Part shown: positions 1 through 6,114 of the stretch, piece after piece | Layout: every line of letters starts with the position of its first letter | Numbering within the stretch: position 1 is the first letter of the stretch | Source: Sediminibacterium sp. | GTDB lineage: Bacteria; Bacteroidota; Bacteroidia; Chitinophagales; Chitinophagaceae | NCBI GenBank assembly: GCA_028288645.1 | Contig: JAQBNJ010000013.1 | Location: 1 to 19,120 of the forward strand | Direction: 5' to 3' | Length of the DNA: 19,120 bases | Made by a program: the position numbers and the translations under genes | The notes under the pieces: generated by a model | What the model saw: only the letters and a program-made list of their open reading frames with translations | Told to the model about the DNA's origin: nothing | Databases searched by the model: none

Positions 1-18
1 AATATAACGGGCTACGCA

Positions 19-1266
19 CTAATGTGCAGCAGTCGCTAATGAATTTGTGTTTTTCTTACCACGCATGTAAAACAATAAGATAGTAAACGCAACCACTAAT
101 ATGATCGGTATGATCAGTGTAACATTCAATACTTCGGGACCTGCGGCTTTTTTGGCCGCGTCCATAGCCGCTTCAGAAGTGTCGCCCGGAGGTAAATGAG
201 CTGCAACAAGTTTGTCATAATAGCCACCCATGAAGATCGTGTAAATGAATGTGGCCAGCATACCTGCGCCTCCCATCAGGTTCATACCAACAGCTCCTGT
301 TTCCGGGAGGTTCTCTGAAACAAACCCCAACATAGTAGGCCAGAAATAACATACACCCATTCCAAAAATGATAGCGCCTACAAATAACATATTACCGGTG
401 CTGTGGCCGAGAAGGTATAGGCCAATGGCAGATAGGATCGCTGATATTAGCAATACACCTGTGGGCGAAAATTTATGAACAACCGGTCCTGCAAATGCAC
501 GGCCGATCACCATGATACCGGTTTCGATGGTTAGCAACAGGATAGCATTATCAGAAACATTCTTTAATAGTACATCGATCCATTGGCCGGTAAATAATTC
601 TGTAGCACCTGTTCCAAACATGAGTATGATCATACAAATGAACAATGGGTTCTTTAACGCCCGATACATATCGCCTGTTGATACTCCTTTTGCCACTCTT
701 TCTGTAACAGGAAAACTTAGTTTGCTGAACAGCAGACCATATATTAAAGTGGGTATTGCCATTAAGCCAACCTGCACCTGCCAGCCTACACCTGCTTTAT
801 CAAGAAAATACACTAATAAAGTACCGATCACAATACCACCGGGAAACCATAAATGAAAGTGATTAAGCTTTGTAGATTTATTATCCGCATAGATGGTAGC
901 TACCAGCGGATTGCATGTGGCTTCCACGGTTCCATTGGCAATGCCAATACATAAAGTAGAGATGAACAGGCTCCAGTAACCGCCTGCGAAAATGGTGAGT
1001 ATAATTCCTGCAAGGTGAAAAACGAACGCTACGATCAACAATCGCTTCATACCGATGATATCTACCACAAAGCCACCGAGTATAACAGCAGCGGGAAAAC
1101 CCCAGAAAGCTGTACCGGCAATAGTTGCCAGCTCTGAAGTAGTTAGTCCGAACTGAACACCGAGTCTTCCTAAAATCCCTGCACGGATCCCGAAAGAAAG
1201 AGAGGTTACTAACAAAGCCAGGCAACTGGCTACAAACAATTGACTACGTTGTGGGGTTGGCTGCAT
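19..1266 (-). CDS. MFS transporter, probable sugar permease
   Basis: A 415-residue protein with the hydrophobic pattern of a 12-helix major facilitator in the inner membrane. The loop after the second helix carries the MFS motif A form GGFVVDIIGMKR (about residues 64-75). A charged, alanine-rich loop (DAAKKAA) precedes the last helix, and the tail is short and basic. The stop is TAG and the ATG at 1266 begins just before the first helix. The gene is divergent from a Gfo/Idh dehydrogenase and a sugar-isomerase-like gene, which suggests the cargo is the sugar or oxidised sugar those enzymes handle; that is inference. Related permeases often sit next to Gfo/Idh genes in Bacteroidota. I see no substrate-defining residue, so the family call is firm and the cargo is open. 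It does not look like GlpT or GlpF. Confidence 0.88.
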   Translation of the reverse strand: MQPTPQRSQLFVASCLALLVTSLSFGIRAGILGRLGVQFGLTTSELATIAGTAFWGFPAAVILGGFVVDIIGMKRLLIVAFVFHLAGIILTIFAGGYWSLFISTLCIGIANGTVEATCNPLVATIYADNKSTKLNHFHLWFPGGIVIGTLLVYFLDKAGVGWQVQVGLMAIPTLIYGLLFSKLSFPVTERVAKGVSTGDMYRALKNPLFICMIILMFGTGATELFTGQWIDVLLKNVSDNAILLLTIETGIMVIGRAFAGPVVHKFSPTGVLLISAILSAIGLYLLGHSTGNMLFVGAIIFGMGVCYFWPTMLGFVSENLPETGAVGMNLMGGAGMLATFIYTIFMGGYYDKLVAAHLPPGDTSEAAMDAAKKAAGPEVLNVTLIIPIILVVAFTILLFYMRGKKNTNSLATAAH

Positions 1267-1464
1267 ATGGTAAGCGTTAGTTAGAAAAACAATCTGTGCA
1301 CTAAATGTAATTTTTTATTTTTAAATGATGATGTAAAAAATACACCATGCGTCATTTTTTTTCACAGCTTTACAGCGAAGCTGATATTGGTCGGTGCTAA
1401 AGTGAAATTGACCGGTAGTTGGTTAACGAAAACGATGTAGTGCTATACTAATGTGTGTTTGTTT

Positions 1465-1582
1465 TTTCACGCAAAGGCGCCAAGGCGCAAAGTAATAGTT
1501 TAATAGAATTATAGATTACTGAATGAAGTTACCAACCATAATTTTTCTTTGCGCCTTGGCTCCTTTGCGCCTTTGCGTGAAA
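1465..1582. repeat. inverted repeat made of iterated 8-bp words (CGCAAAGG type)
   Basis: The left arm, 1465-1492, is TTTCA followed by CGCAAAGG, CGCCAAGG and CGCAAAG. The right arm, 1547-1582, is its reverse complement with one extra 8-bp unit: CTTTGCG, CCTTGGCT, CCTTTGCG, CCTTTGCG, then TGAAA. Without the extra unit the arms pair as two perfect 14-bp blocks around a 54-nt spacer. It lies between divergent genes, so it is not a terminator for either. A related copy is at 7653-7764. Function unknown. Confidence 0.9.
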
Positions 1583-1610
1583 CTTTCTTGAAACTTCCGT
1601 GAAACTTCCT
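1578..1610. repeat. three tandem 11-bp direct repeats
   Basis: TGAAACTTTCT, TGAAACTTCCG and TGAAACTTCCT follow one another without gaps at 1578-1588, 1589-1599 and 1600-1610. The first eight bases, TGAAACTT, are identical in all three. The 11-bp period is close to one helical turn, so a protein could contact all units on one face. The array overlaps the candidate promoter of the Gfo/Idh cluster. It may equally be a slippage product of the adjoining repeat, whose last bases form the start of unit 1. Confidence 0.8.
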
Positions 1611-1617
1611 AATTTTC
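1587..1617 (+). promoter_or_regulatory. candidate Bacteroidota-type promoter for the Gfo/Idh cluster
   Basis: CTTG at 1587-1590 and TAATTTTC at 1610-1617 are separated by 19 bp. They resemble the Bacteroidota -33 TTTG and -7 TAnnTTTG elements with one mismatch each. Transcription would start near 1624 and leave a leader of about 32 nt before the ATG at 1656. This is only a motif match. Confidence 0.35.
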
Positions 1618-1655
1618 AAAGCTCAATTGAAATAATCATTAAAACATGACAGACC

Positions 1656-2822
1656 ATGAATCGTAAACTCAGAATGGGTATGGTAGGCGGAGGAAAAGAC
1701 GCCTTTATCGGTGCCATTCACCGTCTTGCCGCCAATATGGATGGCCTTATTGAGGTTGCCTGCGGTGCATTAAGTATTAACCCGGAGATCGCAAAGGATT
1801 CCGGTGAGATGCTGTTCCTGCCTGCTGACCGCACTTACCTGACTTATGATGAAATGATCAAAAAAGAAAGTGAACTGCCTGCAGATAAGCGGATAGATTT
1901 TGTAACCATCGTTACACCCAACTTCGCGCATTTTGCCCCGGCTATGATGGCGCTCGATCATGGTTTTCATGTGGTGATAGAAAAGCCGATGACCTTTACC
2001 TTAGATGAGGCTAAACAATTACAAAAGAAAGTAGAAGAAACAGGACTGATCCTCTGTCTTACGCATACCTATGCCGGTTACCCAATGGTAAAGCAGGCAA
2101 AAGCTATGGTGGCATCGGGCGTATTGGGCAAGCTGAGAAAGGTTTGGGTTGAATACCCGCAGGGCTGGCTCAGTAAATTAAGCGAACGCGAAGGAAATGC
2201 GCAGGCAGCCTGGAGAACCGATCCGAAGAAATCGGGTAAGAGCGGTTGTATGGGTGATATTGGAACACATGCCGCACACCTGGCAGAATATATTTCAGGG
2301 GCGCATATCTCGCATCTTTGTGCCGCATTGAATATTATGGTAGATGGCCGTGCTTTGGATGATGATGGCGCGGTATTATTAAAGTTTGATAACGGCGCGG
2401 CAGGCGTACTCATGGCATCGCAGGTTGCTGCTGGAGAAGAAAATGCTTTGAAGATCCGCGTGTACGGCGAGAAAGGCGGATTGGAATGGGCGCAACACGA
2501 ACCCAATACCTTGCTTGTAAAATGGCTCGACCAGCCTACACAGATCTTACGTGCAGGTGGAAATTATGGCGATCGTTTGTCGCCATTTGCCACACACAAT
2601 TGCCGAACACCGGGCGGACACCCCGAAGGTTACCTTGAAGCATTCGGAAATATCTACCGCAATTTTGCTTTAACCGTTTCAGCGCGTATCGATGGAAAGG
2701 AACCAACAAAAGAAATGTTGGATTTCCCGTCAACTAAAGAAGGTGTGAGGGGGATGGCGTTTATTGATAATGTGGTGGCGAGCGCAGCGTCGGATATGAA
2801 GTGGACGGAGTATCAATTGTAA
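1656..2822 (+). CDS. Gfo/Idh/MocA family oxidoreductase
   Basis: A 388-residue NAD(P)-dependent sugar dehydrogenase-type protein. The N-terminal Rossmann fold begins MGMVGGGKDAFIG (residues 7-19), the GGG-type nucleotide loop seen in one branch of the family. EKP at 109-111 is the conserved family motif, and GDIGTHAAHL at 200-209 supplies the Asp and His expected at the substrate site (D201, H205). The C-terminal alpha/beta domain follows and length is normal. There is no signal peptide, so it is cytoplasmic. It is the first gene of a plus-strand cluster with a TIM-barrel isomerase, a cytochrome c and a DUF1080 protein, and is divergent from an MFS permease. Family members in such sets oxidise or reduce sugars, including 3-keto forms; the exact substrate here is not readable. 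No Shine-Dalgarno precedes the ATG. Confidence 0.92.
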   Translation: MNRKLRMGMVGGGKDAFIGAIHRLAANMDGLIEVACGALSINPEIAKDSGEMLFLPADRTYLTYDEMIKKESELPADKRIDFVTIVTPNFAHFAPAMMALDHGFHVVIEKPMTFTLDEAKQLQKKVEETGLILCLTHTYAGYPMVKQAKAMVASGVLGKLRKVWVEYPQGWLSKLSEREGNAQAAWRTDPKKSGKSGCMGDIGTHAAHLAEYISGAHISHLCAALNIMVDGRALDDDGAVLLKFDNGAAGVLMASQVAAGEENALKIRVYGEKGGLEWAQHEPNTLLVKWLDQPTQILRAGGNYGDRLSPFATHNCRTPGGHPEGYLEAFGNIYRNFALTVSARIDGKEPTKEMLDFPSTKEGVRGMAFIDNVVASAASDMKWTEYQL

Positions 2823-2833
2823 TCGCTCCGACC

Positions 2834-2865
2834 GCGTGCGCCTTAGCTTTAGCGGTGGCGCAAGC
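2834..2865. repeat. G+C-rich hairpin just after the Gfo/Idh gene
   Basis: GCGTGCGCC (2834-2842) pairs with GGCGCAAGC (2857-2865) with one mismatch around a 14-nt loop. An alternative fold pairs ACCGC (2831-2835) with GCGGT (2852-2856). It begins 11 bases after the stop codon but no T-run follows, so it is a weak terminator candidate, perhaps a processing or 3'-end stability element. Confidence 0.45.
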
Positions 2866-2893
2866 AATCTGTAGTGCGGATCCAAAAACTATA

Positions 2894-2989
2894 AACACGA
2901 ATTACACGAATTAGAACGAATGGATTCTGTAAATACATGATGGATCAACAAATCGGGTATCATTCGTTCTAATTCGTGTAATTCGTGTT
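2894..2989. repeat. perfect 29-bp inverted repeat of 9-bp words (CACGAATTA type)
   Basis: The left arm, 2894-2922, is AA followed by CACGAATTA, CACGAATTA and GAACGAATG. The right arm, 2961-2989, is its exact reverse complement, all 29 positions. The spacer is 38 nt. It lies between two co-directional genes, and no T-run follows the right arm. Similar CACGAATTA-type words are familiar in Bacteroidota intergenic DNA, but I know of no established function. Confidence 0.92.
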
Positions 2990-3057
2990 GGAACCATAAG
3001 GATCTTAGCACTTACATTCTGTTATCGAATATTAAACAACTATAGAAACTCAGAATT

Positions 3058-4113
3058 ATGACAACAATCAAAGGCCCCGGCATTTTTCTCGCGCAGTTCA
3101 TGGGAGATACGGCGCCATATAATTCACTAGACACTATTTGCAAATGGGCGGCGGAGCTGGGTTTTACCGGTGTACAGATCCCTACCTGGGACAGCCGTTG
3201 CATTGATCTTCAGAAAGCCGCAGAAAGTAAAACCTATGCGGACGAGATCAAGGGCATAGTAAACGCAGCAGGTTTGCAGATCACAGAATTATCAACACAT
3301 TTACAGGGGCAACTTGTTGCAGTAAATCCTGCGTATGATGCGTTGTTTGATGGATTTGCGCCGGAAAATATCCGCAACAATCCAAAAGCAAGAACAGCAT
3401 GGGCCGTGCAGCAATTGAAATATGCAGCGAAGGCTTCAAGGAATTTAGGATTAGACGCGCATGCCACTTTTAGTGGTGCCTTGTTATGGCACACTGTATA
3501 TCCATGGCCGCAGCGTCCTGCCGGTTTGGTAGAAACAGGTTTTACAGAACTGGCCAACCGCTGGTTACCTATTTTGAATGAATTTGATGAACAGGGCGTG
3601 GATGTTTGTTACGAGATCCATCCGGGAGAAGATCTTCATGATGGCGTTACCTATGAAATGTTCCTTGAGAAGGTAAACAACCATACAAGGGCCTGTTTAT
3701 TATATGATCCATCGCATTTTGTTTTGCAGTGCCTGGATTATCTGAGTTATATCGATCATTACCATGAGCGCATAAAAATGTTCCATGTAAAAGATGCGGA
3801 GTTCAATCCCACCGGCAAACAGGGTGTGTATGGCGGATACCAGAATTGGGTGAACAGGGCGGGACGTTTCCGTTCATTGGGAGATGGTCAGGTTGATTTT
3901 AAATCCATTTTCAGCAAACTCGCCGCATACAATTACCGGGGATGGGCCGTACTCGAATGGGAGTGTGCGATCAAGGAAGCGGCAACGGGTGCTGCGGAAG
4001 GCGCGCCATTCATCAAACAGCATATTATTAAAGTAACGGAAAAAGCATTTGATGATTTTGCGGGAACGGGATCGGATGAAAATTTTAATAATCGTATTTT
4101 AGGAATTGATTAA
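3058..4113 (+). CDS. sugar phosphate isomerase/epimerase-like TIM-barrel protein
   Basis: A 351-residue protein of the xylose isomerase-like TIM barrel (AP endonuclease 2) superfamily. Expected metal and substrate residues are visible in order: YEIHPGED (E186, H188), YDPSHF (D217, H220), FHVKDAEF (H243, K245, D246), GDGQVDF near 275-281, and LEWEC (E300). Four acidic or histidine ligands spread over the later strands is the family pattern, so it is probably an active metal-dependent isomerase or epimerase. It has no signal peptide. It is separated from the Gfo/Idh gene by 235 bp containing a large inverted repeat, so it may be transcribed with it or have its own promoter. Such Gfo/Idh plus TIM-barrel pairs act on sugars, inositols or 3-keto-sugars; the substrate is unknown. 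A 3-dehydratase-type lyase is an alternative. Confidence 0.88.
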   Translation: MTTIKGPGIFLAQFMGDTAPYNSLDTICKWAAELGFTGVQIPTWDSRCIDLQKAAESKTYADEIKGIVNAAGLQITELSTHLQGQLVAVNPAYDALFDGFAPENIRNNPKARTAWAVQQLKYAAKASRNLGLDAHATFSGALLWHTVYPWPQRPAGLVETGFTELANRWLPILNEFDEQGVDVCYEIHPGEDLHDGVTYEMFLEKVNNHTRACLLYDPSHFVLQCLDYLSYIDHYHERIKMFHVKDAEFNPTGKQGVYGGYQNWVNRAGRFRSLGDGQVDFKSIFSKLAAYNYRGWAVLEWECAIKEAATGAAEGAPFIKQHIIKVTEKAFDDFAGTGSDENFNNRILGID

Positions 4114-4125
4114 TAACTTCATGCC

Positions 4126-4149
4126 GTCCATGGACCATGGTCCATGGAC
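4126..4149. repeat. perfect 24-bp palindrome built on CCATGG
   Basis: Bases 4126-4149 equal their own reverse complement. CCATGG occurs three times at a 7-bp spacing (4128, 4135, 4142), and GTCCATGGAC occupies each half, joined by CATG. It lies 13 bases after the isomerase stop and 32 bases before the cytochrome start. With no spacer it would form a tight cruciform or hairpin. There is no T-run, so termination is not the obvious role. Confidence 0.9.
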
Positions 4150-4181
4150 AGAAATTTTGTAACTAATAAAATTAATTTCCC

Positions 4182-4562
4182 TTGAAAAAGTATTATGTAG
4201 CTATCGCATTTCTCGCAATCCTTGGCGCCTGCGGCGATAATAAAACAGAAAGCAAAGATGCCAAGCCGGCAGCAACCGAAGACCTGAGTGCAAACCCCGA
4301 TTACCAGAAAGGTATTGAACTGATCGCAAAATCAGATTGCCTTACCTGTCATAAAGTGAGTGAAAAATTAACCGGCCCTGCTTACAAAGATGTAGCCGCC
4401 AAATATGAGAACACCGATGCAAATGTGTCGTTGCTTACAGAAAAAATAATAAAGGGTGGAACCGGCGTTTGGGGCGCTATCCCTATGACCCCGCATGCAG
4501 CATTAAGTGAAGCCGATGCAAAACAGATGGTAAAATATATTCTCTTACTCAGAAACAAATAA
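4182..4562 (+). CDS. c-type cytochrome lipoprotein (TTG start)
   Basis: A 126-residue secreted monohaem cytochrome c. It opens MKKYYVAIAFLAILGAC, a lipoprotein signal with the acylated cysteine at C17, then a charged linker. The haem site is CLTCH (53-57) and the likely distal ligand is M102 in IPMTPH. The start is TTG: an in-frame TAA at 4173-4175 excludes any upstream start, and no later start keeps the signal peptide. The gene ends three bases before the DUF1080 ATG, so the two are co-transcribed. In related clusters such cytochromes accept electrons from periplasmic sugar or glucoside 3-dehydrogenases; no such flavoprotein is in this window. It should be anchored on the periplasmic side of a membrane. 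I cannot tell whether its partner is encoded elsewhere. Confidence 0.9.
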   Translation: MKKYYVAIAFLAILGACGDNKTESKDAKPAATEDLSANPDYQKGIELIAKSDCLTCHKVSEKLTGPAYKDVAAKYENTDANVSLLTEKIIKGGTGVWGAIPMTPHAALSEADAKQMVKYILLLRNK

Positions 4563-4565
4563 AAC

Positions 4566-5267
4566 ATGCGATCATTTCTTACCGTTACCGTTTCAGCGCT
4601 TGCATTGATGGCTTTTACACCAAAAAAAGAAAACACAACAAAGCCCAAACAGGAAAAAGGTTTTACCTCTTTGTTTGATGGAAAAACTTTGAAAGGCTGG
4701 CATGTATACGGACATAAACCGCTGAATGATTCATGGTCCGTTCAGGATGGCGCGATCTTTTTTGATAAATCAAAACAAGCGATCGGCGATCTGTTAACCG
4801 ACAGGCAGTATGAAAATTTTCATTTGAAATACGACTGGAAAATTTCTCCAAATGGAAACAGCGGCCTGATCTTCTGGATACAGGAAGATACCGTGAAATA
4901 CAAGCAGACCTATCATACCGGGCCCGAAATGCAGGTGTTGGATAATGACGGCCATAAAGATGGCAAGATCCCCAAACACCGTGCAGGAAATCTCTACGAC
5001 CTGATACAGGGAAAAGAAGGCGCAGTAAAACCGGTAGGTGAATGGAACACGGCGGAGATCATCAGCAATAAAGGGAAACTTGAATTTATTTTGAATGGTG
5101 TATCTGTTCTATCTACCAATTACGGAGATGATAACTGGAAACAAATGGTTGCCGGAAGTAAGTTCAAACAATGGCCCGATTTCGGAACGGTTTTCAAAGG
5201 ATATATTGGTTTGCAGAACCATGATTGTGATGTTTGGTATAAGAACATTGTAATTAAGAAGTTGTAA
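4566..5267 (+). CDS. DUF1080 (3-keto-disaccharide hydrolase family) exported protein
   Basis: A 233-residue protein with an N-terminal signal-like hydrophobic stretch (about 1-18, no clear lipobox) and one concanavalin-like beta-sandwich domain. Family hallmarks are visible in order: SLFDGKTLKGWH (35-46), SPNGNSGLIFW (94-104), GPEMQVLDNDGH (119-130), and GYIGLQNHD (212-220). The family was long called DUF1080 and is now named for hydrolysis of 3-keto-glycosides, in which a keto group at C3 eases elimination of the aglycone. The cytochrome c just upstream and the Gfo/Idh gene in the same cluster fit that chemistry: oxidise C3, cleave, then reduce or isomerise. It is the last gene before a strong terminator. 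The family assignment is solid; the activity is inferred from family and context. Confidence 0.9.
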   Translation: MRSFLTVTVSALALMAFTPKKENTTKPKQEKGFTSLFDGKTLKGWHVYGHKPLNDSWSVQDGAIFFDKSKQAIGDLLTDRQYENFHLKYDWKISPNGNSGLIFWIQEDTVKYKQTYHTGPEMQVLDNDGHKDGKIPKHRAGNLYDLIQGKEGAVKPVGEWNTAEIISNKGKLEFILNGVSVLSTNYGDDNWKQMVAGSKFKQWPDFGTVFKGYIGLQNHDCDVWYKNIVIKKL

Positions 5268-5292
5268 TTATAGGCCTTAAGAATATTTTTTT

Positions 5293-5362
5293 GCCACAGA
5301 ATACACAGATTACCACAGAATCGTTCTGTGAAAATCTGTGTATTCTGTGGCAATTTTTTTTT
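5293..5362 (+). terminator. intrinsic terminator of the 3-keto-sugar-type cluster
   Basis: A perfect 19-bp stem (5293-5311 with 5333-5351), a 2x2 internal loop, and a perfect 7-bp stem CACAGAA/TTCTGTG closed by the loop TCG. A run of about ten T follows on the plus strand. It begins 25 bases after the DUF1080 stop. The arms iterate an ACAGAnTAC-like word of 9-10 bp, so this terminator also belongs to the iterated-word inverted repeats seen elsewhere in the window. Confidence 0.85.
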
Positions 5363-5393
5363 CTTATTTTAGATACAATTAATTTTCCTTCCC

Positions 5394-6005
5394 ATGCCCA
5401 GGATCGACAACCGCGTTGACACTTACATTGCCAAGTCTGCTGATTTTGCCAAACCCATTTTAATACATCTGCGCAAATTGGTGCATCAAGCCTGCCCCGA
5501 TTGTGAAGAGACCATCAAATGGGGTGTTCCTTTTTTTGATTACAAAGGACCATTCTGCAGTATGGCCGCTTTTAAAGCGCATTGCGTTTTTGGTTTTGCA
5601 AAAGCATCATTGCTCCCCGATCCTAAAGGAGTATTGATAGATAAAAAAGATGAAGCTGCGGGAGTAATGGGAAGAGTAACGGATGTAAAGGATCTGCCGC
5701 CTGATAAAACAATTCTTAGTTTTCTAAAAGCCGCCAAAAAATTAAATGATGACGGCGTTAAAGTTCCTGCTAAGAAACCCGAACCTAAAAAAGAACTTCC
5801 CGTTCCTGATTATATGACCAAGGCTTTGAAGAAAAATAAAAAAGCATTCTTCACTTTTGAAGAATTCAGTCCCTCACACAAAAGAGAATATATAGAATGG
5901 ATCACGGAAGCCAAGGCCGAAGAAACCAGACAAAGAAGAATTGAAACAATGATAGAATGGCTGGTGGAAGGGAAGTCGAGGCATTGGAAGTATCATAGCA
6001 AGTGA
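5394..6005 (+). CDS. DUF1801 / YdeI-OmpD-associated (OmdA) domain protein
   Basis: A 203-residue cytoplasmic protein with no signal peptide. Residues from about 15 to 120 match the DUF1801 (YdhG-like) fold, with conserved LRKLVHQACPDCEETIKWGVPFFDY, continuing through the KASLLPDPKG region. After a lysine/proline linker (about 123-137), the C-terminal part, FFTFEEFSPSHKREYIEWITEAKAEETRQRRIETM, is the typical OmdA tail. This two-part layout is common in Bacteroidota. The family has been linked loosely to bacteriocin protection, but its biochemistry is not known. It has its own A/T-rich leader after a strong terminator and points convergently at glpK, so it is probably transcribed alone. I see no link to either neighbouring pathway. 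Confidence 0.88.
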   Translation: MPRIDNRVDTYIAKSADFAKPILIHLRKLVHQACPDCEETIKWGVPFFDYKGPFCSMAAFKAHCVFGFAKASLLPDPKGVLIDKKDEAAGVMGRVTDVKDLPPDKTILSFLKAAKKLNDDGVKVPAKKPEPKKELPVPDYMTKALKKNKKAFFTFEEFSPSHKREYIEWITEAKAEETRQRRIETMIEWLVEGKSRHWKYHSK

Positions 6006-6009
6006 GGGC

Positions 6010-6110
6010 ATTTTGGAATTTTGGAATTGGGAAATTGGGAAATTTCCTGAAAGTCAGAGTGTCCGCGCACTTCCAAAATCTCCCAATTCCAAAATTCCAA
6101 AATTTTTCTT
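6010..6110. terminator. perfect 23-bp inverted repeat between convergent genes, likely terminator
   Basis: The left arm, 6010-6032, iterates ATTTTGGA, ATTTTGGA, ATTGGGA. The right arm, 6081-6103, is its exact reverse complement. The 48-nt spacer continues the word once more (AATTGGGA) before diverging. TTTTTCTT follows the right arm on the plus strand, fitting termination of the DUF1801 gene. Transcription from glpK would form the same stem but without a U-run. It starts five bases after one stop codon and ends close to the other. Confidence 0.75.
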
Positions 6111-6114
6111 CAGT

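Larger units (their letters stand above)
1267..1655. other. divergent intergenic region, 389 bp
   Basis: No plausible gene lies here. The MFS-proximal part (1267-1370) is A/T-rich and would contain that gene's promoter, though I could not fix one. The middle has no obvious structure. The right part holds a large inverted repeat of 8-bp words (1465-1582), an 11-bp tandem triplet (1578-1610) and a candidate promoter for the plus-strand cluster (1587-1617). Each is listed separately. Confidence 0.7.

Noticed and set aside
19..1266. MFS gene as the missing glycerol-3-phosphate transporter of the right-hand locus
   Set aside because: It is 5 kb from glpK, divergent from sugar genes, and shows no GlpT-type sequence features that I can recognise.
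1465..1582. CRISPR-like array
   Set aside because: The words are 8 bp, directly abutting and arranged as inverted arms. There are no 25-40 bp repeats with unique spacers and no cas genes.
2831..2865. Intrinsic terminator after the Gfo/Idh gene
   Set aside because: A hairpin is present, but no T-run follows and two alternative folds compete, so it is listed only as a hairpin.
2894..2989. Miniature insertion element with target duplication
   Set aside because: The inverted arms are clear, but I could not find a convincing duplicated target sequence outside them and no transposase is in the window.
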